Assembly: GCA_964530225.1 (NCBI GenBank)
Contig: CAZHBA010000018.1
Location: forward strand, 1-5,969
DNA: 5,969 nt
Direction: 5' to 3'
Source: CAZHBA01 sp964530225
Lineage (GTDB): Bacteria; Pseudomonadota; Alphaproteobacteria; UBA6615
Under the pieces are notes generated by a model. The model was not told the origin of the DNA. It saw only the letters and a program-made list of their open reading frames with translations, and did not search any database. The translations under genes and the position numbers were made by a program. Below, in pieces: positions 1 to 5,435 of this stretch. Numbering within the stretch: position 1 is the stretch's first letter; every line of letters starts with the position of its first letter.

Positions 1-346
1 GCAATGGCGCTGCCGCTTCGAACAGTATTCCCTTGGCCTTCTCCGCCGCCGACACGATGGCGTTGCCGGTGACGTAGGTGGCCCGGCTGGCGACGGCGCC
101 GGAGTCCATCGGCGTACCGTCGGTGTCGGCCGAGACCACGTGGATGTCGTCGGTCGCGATCCCCAATGCCTCGGCGGCGATCTGTCCAAACACGGTGAGC
201 GAGCCTTGGCCGCACTCGACGATGCCGGTCAGCAGGGTCGCTGTGCCGTCCTCGTTAACATTCACTGTCGCCGCACTGGGGTTGGCCATGACGGTGGCGC
301 CAATGGGGTACCACATGCAGCCGATACCGCGTCCGCGCTTTTTCAT
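1..346 (-). CDS. Xanthine dehydrogenase-family molybdopterin-binding subunit, C-terminal-type (partial, 3' end off the left edge)
   Basis: The 115 visible residues match the second molybdenum-cofactor-binding region of the xanthine dehydrogenase / aldehyde oxidase / CoxL family. They begin MKKRGRGIGCMWYPIG. GQG follows at residues 46-48 inside a GIVECGQG segment; in the family this Gln contacts the cofactor. Then come QIAAEALGI (55-63), DTDGTP (74-79) and ASRATYVTGNA (86-96). Family enzymes hydroxylate N-heterocycles, aldehydes or CoA thioesters, passing electrons through a 2Fe-2S subunit and usually an FAD subunit. In intact large subunits (roughly 750-800 residues) this segment lies past the middle, yet here it starts the frame. 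The ATG at 346-344 has a strong Shine-Dalgarno, GGAGGA, nine bases upstream. An in-frame ATG at 379-377 has no such site, and the frame is closed by TGA at 421-419. The gene is therefore either a split C-terminal subunit, like NdhM of nicotinate dehydrogenase, or a remnant. It is divergent from the ligase. The family call is firm; the substrate is unknown. Confidence 0.85.
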   Translation of the reverse strand, partial: MKKRGRGIGCMWYPIGATVMANPSAATVNVNEDGTATLLTGIVECGQGSLTVFGQIAAEALGIATDDIHVVSADTDGTPMDSGAVASRATYVTGNAIVSAAEKAKGILFEAAAPL

Positions 347-574
347 TGCTGCTATTCCTCCAACGAATGATACGCTCATGCTAACGAATTTTGCCGATTG
401 GGATTTGAGGAGGATCAATCAAAGAAATCTCAGGATTCGGCCCGTGCCCGAACAATGTGTCGAGTGATGCAAATCAAACCCATCCACTGCCCGATACATT
501 ACAGCTTAATCTCATGCGGACGCAATGCACGCCGAGCGCCTGTAGTCCTGCCCGGTGCCGGCAAGCGAGTGGGA
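347..574. promoter_or_regulatory. Divergent intergenic region, probable site of back-to-back promoters
   Basis: This 228-base region separates two divergent genes, so both promoters should lie here. It is visibly more AT-rich than its flanks, especially about 355-435. I found no pair of -35/-10 boxes good enough to call on either strand. It contains a direct repeat AACGAAT at 362-368 and 383-389, start to start 21 bases or about two helical turns. It also contains an inverted repeat TTCGG/CCGAA at 436-440 and 448-452 with a seven-base spacer. Either could be a regulator site, but both are short enough to be chance. A longer open frame of the ligase gene extends back to 398, but that extension does not look like protein of the family. 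Confidence 0.5.
356..361 (-). promoter_or_regulatory. Strong ribosome binding site fixing the molybdopterin-subunit start
   Basis: The minus strand reads GGAGGA here, with nine bases before the ATG at 346-344. This is the main reason to treat the gene as a true initiation at the C-terminal half of the family rather than a piece of a longer frame. The alternative in-frame ATG at 379-377 has only AT-rich sequence upstream and no Shine-Dalgarno. Confidence 0.6.
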
Positions 575-2092
575 ATGATTAATCTGAGCAGTTTCCTTCG
601 GTTTCACGCAATCCGCACTCCGGATCGCCTCGCCGTCATTTACGGCAGCGAGCGGATTACCTATGGAGATCTCTTCGACCACATGCGGCAACTCGCTGCT
701 TTTCTGCACGCAAAGGGCGTGGGCGAGGGCGACGTGGTCGGGGTGTTCATGAAAAACAGCGCTGCGTTCCTGGATATAGCCTTTGCCACCAGCTACCTCG
801 GCGCGGTGTTCTTGCCGCTCAATTATCGCCTGGCGGCGGCCGAGGTTACCTATATTGTCGACAATGCCGGCGCCGTCCTGGTCTTCGGCGACGAAGAATT
901 CGGCGACGTTCTCGGCGACATAAAAGACGTTCAGCTAGTTGGCGAAGCGGCGCAGCACGACATCCGCGCCCTCACCGGACGGGCAGAGGTCATACCCGAC
1001 GAAGTGGTGCGCCAACCGGAGGACCTATTCCGCCTGATGTACACGTCCGGCACCACCGACCGGCCCAAGGGCGTCATGCACAGCTACAATAATTTCTACT
1101 GGAAATGCATGGACCATGTAGTGTCGCTGGAACTGACGGCTACATCGCGCTTGCTGGTTGTAGGACCGCTCTACCATGTCGGGGCCTTCGATCTGCCTGG
1201 CCTGGCGGTGCTGTGGATGGGCGGCATAATGTGCGTTCACCGCGACTTCGATGCGGGTAGCGTTCTCGCCTCCATCCAGGATGAACAGCTCACTGGCGCC
1301 TGGCTGGCGCCGGTCATGTTAACCCAGATACTCGCCCACCCCGGCCGCAGCGATTACGACGTGACCAGTCTGCAATGGTGCATCGGTGGCGGTGAAAAGA
1401 CGCCGGAGGCCCGTATCCGTGGGTTCACCGACTATTTCACGCACGGCCGTTACATCGACGCCTACGGCCTCACCGAAACCTGTAGCGGCGATACCCTGAT
1501 GGAGCCGGGTATGGAAATCGAGAAAATCGGGTCTACCGGGCGGGCCCTGGCGCATGTGCAGATTGCGATCATGGACGCCACCGGCACCATATTGGCGCCA
1601 GAGACGGAGGGCGAGATCTGCCTGCGTGGCCCGAAAATCGCCGCGGGCTATTGGAAGGATCCGGAGAACACGGCCCGCGCGCGCCATGGCGAATGGTTTC
1701 GTACCGGAGATGTCGGTTATCTGGACGCGGACGGCTTTCTCTTTCTTACTGATCGCAAGAAGGACTTGATTATTTCGGGCGGCGAGAACATCGCCTCGTC
1801 CGAGGTCGAGCGTGTCATCTACATGCTGCCCGAGGTCAAGGAAGCGGCCGTTATCGGCGTGCCTGACGAGCGCTGGGGCGAGACACCCGTTGCCGTCATC
1901 GTGTTCAATTCAGGGCAAGATCTCGACCCGGACCAAGTGATAAAACACTGTGGCCAGCACCTCGCCGGTTTCAAGGTGCCGAAGCGCGTTATCCTGTGCG
2001 ATGCGCTGCCCCGCAACCCCTCGGGCAAGGTTCTCAAGCGGTCTTTGCGCGAGGAATATGGCGGCACACGAGCGTCTGCCGCTCAGCCTTAG
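575..2092 (+). CDS. AMP-forming acyl-CoA synthetase (ANL superfamily)
   Basis: This 505-residue adenylate-forming enzyme should activate a carboxylic acid with ATP and CoA to an acyl-CoA in the cytoplasm. The core motifs are in order: the phosphate-binding loop YTSGTTDRPKG at 156-166, YGLTE at 297-301, TGD at 377-379, the hinge region DRKKDLIISGGENI at 393-406, and NPSGK at 481-485, whose Lys485 is the expected catalytic lysine. The loop has Asp162 where Gly is usual. Length is normal for medium/long-chain or aromatic acyl-CoA ligases. I chose ATG 575 because the protein from there, MINLSSFLRFHAIRTPDRLA, begins as family members do. The frame is open back to 398, but those 59 extra codons look non-coding. 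The Shine-Dalgarno for 575 is weak (GAGTGGGA directly upstream), and an in-frame GTG lies at 569. It is the first gene of a plus-strand operon with the MmgE/PrpD gene. Substrate specificity cannot be read, so no gene symbol is given. Confidence 0.93.
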   Translation: MINLSSFLRFHAIRTPDRLAVIYGSERITYGDLFDHMRQLAAFLHAKGVGEGDVVGVFMKNSAAFLDIAFATSYLGAVFLPLNYRLAAAEVTYIVDNAGAVLVFGDEEFGDVLGDIKDVQLVGEAAQHDIRALTGRAEVIPDEVVRQPEDLFRLMYTSGTTDRPKGVMHSYNNFYWKCMDHVVSLELTATSRLLVVGPLYHVGAFDLPGLAVLWMGGIMCVHRDFDAGSVLASIQDEQLTGAWLAPVMLTQILAHPGRSDYDVTSLQWCIGGGEKTPEARIRGFTDYFTHGRYIDAYGLTETCSGDTLMEPGMEIEKIGSTGRALAHVQIAIMDATGTILAPETEGEICLRGPKIAAGYWKDPENTARARHGEWFRTGDVGYLDADGFLFLTDRKKDLIISGGENIASSEVERVIYMLPEVKEAAVIGVPDERWGETPVAVIVFNSGQDLDPDQVIKHCGQHLAGFKVPKRVILCDALPRNPSGKVLKRSLREEYGGTRASAAQP

Positions 2093-2104
2093 AGAGGATG
2101 CGCC

Positions 2105-3460
2105 ATGAGTTTGGCAAGAGCGATCGCGAATTTTATCGTTGAACTGGAACTGGAAAATCTACCACCCGAAATCGTCGAAAAGGGCCGGGCCTGCGTGTTG
2201 AACGGCTACGGCATCGGCCTCGGCAGCCACAACACCCCCTATGCGCCGGTTGCCCGAGCTGCGGCTCTGGCAATGGATGGCGAGCAGGCCGCCGGAGCCA
2301 CTCTGTTGGGGGATGGGCGCAAGACATCCGTGGGCGGCGCGACGCTGGCCAACGGCGCCCTATTTCACGGGCGCGCTCAGGAAGACGCCTGCGGCGCCGC
2401 CCATCTCGGTGCGGTGGTGATCCCGCTGCTGACCGCCTTGACCGAAGCGCGCGGTATTTCCCCCGGCAGATTTTTGCCGGCCCTGATCGCCGGCTACGAA
2501 GCCGGCGGTTTGCTGGAACTCAACTTTTCTGGCAAGACGACGCCGGTGGGCTTGCGCGCATCGACGCTATACGGCGCCGTGGCGGCCGCCGCGGCCAGCG
2601 CAAAACTACTTGGACTGGACGCCGCGCACACGGCGGCGGCGCTGTCCAATGCCGCATCGTTTGCCGGCGGACTGTTGCAGTCCTTCGCCGATGGCAGCGA
2701 CGAGTGGCGATACCAGGTTGGCATGGTTGCCAGAACGGGTCTTGTGGCGGCGGAGCTGGCCCGGGCTGGTTCGGTCTCGGCGCCCTTTGCCTTCGAGGGA
2801 CCGTCCGGCTTCGTCAAGGTGTTCACCCGCGAGGAATGCGACGCTGATGCCCTGGCCAGCCAACTCGGTAGTGAGTGGGCAACGCTGCGCATCGCCTTCA
2901 AGCCCTATCCGGTGTGCGCCTTCAACCAGACCCCGGTCAACGCCGCAATTGCGCTGCGGGAACAGCTAAACGGCGGCGCCATCGAGGCCGTTCGGGTGCG
3001 CATGAACCCGTACGAGACCGGTTATGCCGGGATGGACTCTAAGGGACCGTTCCATTCGATTTCGGGCACCCTGATGAGCATCCCCTTTTGCATTGCCAAC
3101 ACGCTGGCGCATGGGGTGCCAACCATGGCGGCGATGACCGCCTACGACGATGTCGAGGTCAATGCGTTAATCGAGCGGATCAATCTGATCAGCGACCCTT
3201 CGGTCGCCACGCTGTGCTGCACCATCGAGATCGACATGACGGATGGCGCTCACCTGGTGCAAGAGCAGAACATGACGTTTGCCGATTACAGTTTCGACCG
3301 GCCGCAGGTGTCGGCTCTGATCCGCCGGATTGGTGATGAATCGGGGGTGCCGGCGGCCGCCTATGACCGCCTGGAAGACTTCGCCGAGCGCCTGCCCGAA
3401 GGCGATATTGGGCAGGTGTTGGAAGCCTTTTCGGAGCTGCAGTATCTGCAAGCTGCCTAA
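2105..3460 (+). CDS. MmgE/PrpD family protein (dehydratase / isomerase / decarboxylase-like)
   Basis: This 451-residue protein has the usual length and layout of the MmgE/PrpD family, which includes 2-methylcitrate dehydratase, cis-aconitate decarboxylase and iminodisuccinate epimerase. Visible family blocks are an N-terminal helical segment, NGALFHGRAQED (83-94) followed by AAHLGAVVIPLL (98-109), the alanine-rich helix and LLGLD at 155-172, VGMVARTGLVAAELA (205-219), and FKPYPVCAFNQ (265-275). Asp94, His100 and Lys266 look like counterparts of conserved active-site residues. The usual His in the GxHxT-type motif is Arg151 here, and the His nine residues after the conserved Lys is Gln275. The exact reaction is therefore open, and 2-methylcitrate dehydratase should not be assumed. 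Start ATG 2105 follows GAGAGG (2092-2097) with seven bases between, and that site overlaps the ligase stop codon. The 12-base gap implies co-transcription and probable coupling, suggesting it acts on the CoA ester made upstream or on a related acid. Confidence 0.9.
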   Translation: MSLARAIANFIVELELENLPPEIVEKGRACVLNGYGIGLGSHNTPYAPVARAAALAMDGEQAAGATLLGDGRKTSVGGATLANGALFHGRAQEDACGAAHLGAVVIPLLTALTEARGISPGRFLPALIAGYEAGGLLELNFSGKTTPVGLRASTLYGAVAAAAASAKLLGLDAAHTAAALSNAASFAGGLLQSFADGSDEWRYQVGMVARTGLVAAELARAGSVSAPFAFEGPSGFVKVFTREECDADALASQLGSEWATLRIAFKPYPVCAFNQTPVNAAIALREQLNGGAIEAVRVRMNPYETGYAGMDSKGPFHSISGTLMSIPFCIANTLAHGVPTMAAMTAYDDVEVNALIERINLISDPSVATLCCTIEIDMTDGAHLVQEQNMTFADYSFDRPQVSALIRRIGDESGVPAAAYDRLEDFAERLPEGDIGQVLEAFSELQYLQAA

Positions 3461-3480
3461 ACCAGGCTACTCCTAATTAG

Positions 3481-3517
3481 CGCCAGTTTTGGCGAGCGGA
3501 CCGTTCGGCTGGTCTGC
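3481..3517 (+). other. Two adjacent stem-loops after the MmgE/PrpD gene
   Basis: The first hairpin is CGCCA-GTTT-TGGCG at 3481-3494, a five-pair stem with a four-base loop. The second is GCGGACC at 3496-3502 pairing with GGTCTGC at 3511-3517, seven pairs including one G-U, across an eight-base loop. They start 20 bases after the MmgE/PrpD stop. Neither is followed by a T run, so a classical intrinsic terminator is unlikely. They could form an mRNA processing or stabilising element, partly separating DUF1330 expression from the two genes upstream. Both stems are short enough that chance is possible. Confidence 0.3.
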
Positions 3518-3593
3518 GCGGCGGAAAGGGCTATCTTTCAATAACATTCCGATTGCGTCATCCGACCGACCATGTCCCAGGGAAACAACGACC

Positions 3594-3887
3594 ATGAGCG
3601 CCTACGTCATCGTTCATGCGATTATCAATGACCCAGAAAAAATGAAAGGATACGAAACCCCCGCCGGTCCATCGGTCAAAGCGGCAGGTGGTGAGGTGAT
3701 TACGTCCGGCGCTGTCGCCGGTGTACTGGCGGGCAGTCACGGCCACCAGCGCACCATCATTCTGCGCTTCGCCGATGCCCAGGTGGCGCGCGACTGGTGC
3801 GCGTCCAATGCCTGTCAGGCGGCAATTCCGATCCGCGAGCAGGCCATGGATGCGGTGTTCATTCTCGCCGAGAACCCGCTCCAGTGA
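3594..3887 (+). CDS. DUF1330 family protein, small ferredoxin-like alpha/beta barrel
   Basis: This 97-residue cytoplasmic protein matches the DUF1330 pattern. It starts SAYVIVHAIINDPEKMKGYE (2-21), then AGGEVITSG (31-39), a HQRTIILRF strand (51-59), DAQVARDW (61-68), and QAAIPIREQAMDAVFILAE (75-93). DUF1330 members fold as dimeric alpha/beta barrels related to antibiotic-biosynthesis monooxygenases, but most have no known reaction. They often sit in catabolic clusters, as here. The frame is open back to 3489, but family similarity begins at ATG 3594, so I use that start. AGGGA at 3579-3583 lies ten bases upstream, a modest Shine-Dalgarno. The helix that normally reads W-Y-x-S-x-x-Y has Cys69 and Cys74 in place of the two aromatic residues. 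It is 133 bases after the MmgE/PrpD gene and so may or may not share its transcript. It converges with the iron-sulfur gene. The family call is good; the function is unknown. Confidence 0.82.
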   Translation: MSAYVIVHAIINDPEKMKGYETPAGPSVKAAGGEVITSGAVAGVLAGSHGHQRTIILRFADAQVARDWCASNACQAAIPIREQAMDAVFILAENPLQ

Positions 3888-3950
3888 ATGACGGCTTTCG
3901 GGGGTAAGAGCGGACATTACAGCGCCGTCCTCGGGCTTTGCCTTCAAAGA

Positions 3951-3973
3951 GACGATGCCACGGCAGCGTCGTC
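3951..3973. terminator. Possible terminator hairpin between convergent genes
   Basis: GACGATGC (3951-3958) pairs with GCGTCGTC (3966-3973) across a seven-base loop, giving eight pairs with one G-U on the plus-strand RNA. It lies in the 109-base gap between two convergent genes, where a two-way terminator is expected. On the minus strand the hairpin is followed by TCTCTTTG, and on the plus strand by GTTGCTTC. Both are only partly T-rich, and the minus-strand RNA has an A-C mismatch at the wobble position. Confidence 0.4.
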
Positions 3974-3996
3974 GTTGCTTCAAGCGGCCGGACGCA

Positions 3997-5343
3997 TCAC
4001 CAAAACGAAAGCCCTTTTTCCTTACCCTCCAGGAGGGGTGGCAGCATCTTGCGCAGGCTCGACATGTCCAGCTTGTTGGCCTCGATAAACTCCCGCGTGT
4101 CCTCGAGCGCGGCGGAAATTTCGCTGTGCAGCTTCATTTGCTTATAATGGTCTTCGTGCTCGGGCAGGCTCAGTGCGGTGGCGAGAATTCCAGTCCAATT
4201 CTTGACCTGGATCGGGTATTGGCCCTCGAACACACAGAGGTCGCGTTGGCACGTGTGATAAAGCGTGGCGAGAACGTCAGTCTTAGCGTCGACCGCCGAT
4301 CGCATAGTGTCTTGGTGCGACTGCTCGCGCATGGCCTCGACGTTAGCAAGCGCGCCGGGCCCGCAGCCATAGGCCCAATGCTCGTGCTCATCGAGGGCAA
4401 CCAGCTCCAGTTCCGGGATGGCGCGCAGCAGCGTCTCGACGCTCTTGTCGATACCGAGCCCGCCATCGTGCCGGTGCAGCGCCACGCGTTGGGGCATGGG
4501 CCGCAACTTATCTCTGAAGGCGTCCAGGCGCTGGGCCAGGTAATGGGCGTAGTGCTGGAAATCGAACGGGTAGGATTTGAAGCCGTCGGTGGTTTCGCCG
4601 AACTCGAGCACGCATGTCGGGCACCAGGTCAGGACTTTGCTCGGTTCGTAGCTCGCCATTTTATCGATGGTTGTGCCGCCCAGAGCGTCGGCGCCCTCGA
4701 CGTCGCCGTGGAGCTTCAGATGGATTACACCGCAACAGTTAGAAGCTCCGCCGAGCATGGCGTAGTCGGCGCCGATTTCGTCGAGTATGTCCATAGCTGA
4801 GAACACGATAACCGGCGTTCGTATCACATTGCAGCCGAGATAGAAGACCAGGTCAGCGTGTGCCGGGTTGCCCTTGCGTCCGGTGATCCGCTGGTATTGC
4901 TCGGGCGACATCTGCATCCCGGCGGCTAGTTTTATGATCTGCGACATGCGTCGATAGTAGGTCGCCGTGGGATTGACGCCACGTACCGTTTTGTCGGTCC
5001 TGATCCGGTTCAGTGCGATAGATATCATCAGGCGGGGATTAATCGCTTCGGGACATTGAGTGATGCATGCACCGCTGCCCATGCACGTTTCGGCCCAGGT
5101 TTCGGCGATCTCGGTCGCGTCTCCCCCCTTGAGGAAGTCGACGATGCTGGTGACCACATCGACGGGCTTGGCGCTGTGCAGAAGCGGCGATCCCTCCTTG
5201 ATGGACGGGCATACCTCGACACACTTGCCGCAAAGGGTGCATTGGTCCGTGAGGCGCCGGGCCTGCGCCTCCAGATGCACGTCGAGTGAGATGTGGCCGG
5301 ACCGATCGTTCATTTCCGACTCTCCCCGGTTAATCTGAACCAT
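3997..5343 (-). CDS. HdrC/HdrB-like iron-sulfur protein with ferredoxin and CCG domains
   Basis: This 448-residue protein joins an N-terminal dicluster ferredoxin region to two C-terminal cysteine-rich (CCG) domains, the layout of GlpC, GlcF and HdrC-HdrB fusions. Such proteins carry electrons between flavin dehydrogenases or heterodisulfide-type enzymes and quinones or other carriers. The first cluster motif is complete: C35, C38, C41, C45-Pro. The second reads C87-x2-S90-x2-C93-x3-C97-Pro, with Ser replacing a Cys, followed by INPRLMI as in SdhB/HdrC-type proteins. The first CCG domain is complete: C171, C203-C204, C241-x2-C244. The second is degenerate, with HRHDGG at 290-295 lacking the usual Cys, a single C327 in a GCG, then C365-x4-C370. 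There is no signal peptide or membrane segment, so it is probably cytoplasmic. Start ATG 5343 has GGAGG five bases upstream; ATG 5313 is a weaker alternative preceded by GGGGAG. It lies 92 bases downstream of the MBL gene on the same strand and probably belongs to the same operon. Its redox partner is not visible. Confidence 0.88.
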   Translation of the reverse strand: MVQINRGESEMNDRSGHISLDVHLEAQARRLTDQCTLCGKCVEVCPSIKEGSPLLHSAKPVDVVTSIVDFLKGGDATEIAETWAETCMGSGACITQCPEAINPRLMISIALNRIRTDKTVRGVNPTATYYRRMSQIIKLAAGMQMSPEQYQRITGRKGNPAHADLVFYLGCNVIRTPVIVFSAMDILDEIGADYAMLGGASNCCGVIHLKLHGDVEGADALGGTTIDKMASYEPSKVLTWCPTCVLEFGETTDGFKSYPFDFQHYAHYLAQRLDAFRDKLRPMPQRVALHRHDGGLGIDKSVETLLRAIPELELVALDEHEHWAYGCGPGALANVEAMREQSHQDTMRSAVDAKTDVLATLYHTCQRDLCVFEGQYPIQVKNWTGILATALSLPEHEDHYKQMKLHSEISAALEDTREFIEANKLDMSSLRKMLPPLLEGKEKGLSFW

Positions 5344-5374
5344 TTAATCCTCCACGGGCCAAAACATTTGCCCC

Positions 5375-5388
5375 GTCGCGATCGTGAC
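5375..5388. promoter_or_regulatory. Near-palindrome upstream of the iron-sulfur gene, possible operator
   Basis: GTCGCGATCGTGAC is palindromic except for one mismatched pair (positions 4 and 11). It sits in the 92-base gap between the MBL stop and the iron-sulfur start, 31 bases before that ATG. A dimeric regulator could bind it, giving the iron-sulfur gene its own control. A GC-rich genome makes CGATCG cores common, so this is weak, and I found no matching promoter boxes. Confidence 0.2.
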
Positions 5389-5435
5389 CCATCGCAGCCA
5401 CCAAATTCAACCCCGAACACCCGTTTGATGGTGTC

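Noticed and set aside
408..413. AGGAGG, a perfect Shine-Dalgarno core on the plus strand
   Set aside because: No ATG, GTG or TTG lies within the following 12 bases, so it does not serve a start codon I can see.
78..467. Plus-strand open frame of 129 codons at the left edge
   Set aside because: It is antisense to the molybdopterin-subunit gene, whose minus-strand protein is clearly recognisable. The plus-strand protein resembles no family.
398..574. 59-codon N-terminal extension of the acyl-CoA synthetase
   Set aside because: The extension starts at a TTG, has no suitable ribosome binding site and does not look like family sequence. Homology-like sequence begins at ATG 575.
2494..2901. Minus-strand open frame of 135 codons inside the MmgE/PrpD gene
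   Set aside because: It is low-complexity Ala/Ser-rich sequence from the complement of an alanine-rich coding region, and the plus-strand gene is unambiguous.
2105..3460. Assigning the MmgE/PrpD gene as prpD (2-methylcitrate dehydratase)
   Set aside because: No prpB or prpC neighbours are present and two commonly conserved His positions differ, so only the family name is supported.
3890..3929. GACGGC and GCCGTC inverted pair after the DUF1330 stop
   Set aside because: Six pairs across a loop of 28 bases are easily due to chance in GC-rich sequence. The hairpin at 3951-3973 is a better terminator candidate.
3955..4800. Plus-strand open frame of 281 codons antisense to the iron-sulfur gene
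   Set aside because: The opposite strand encodes a protein with clear cluster motifs. The antisense frame is open because of GC-rich codon bias and shows no recognisable motif or good start signal.
5417..5434. Short hairpin ACACC/GGTGT just after the MBL stop codon
   Set aside because: It has only five pairs with an eight-base loop and no T run after it on the minus strand, so it is too weak to call a terminator.
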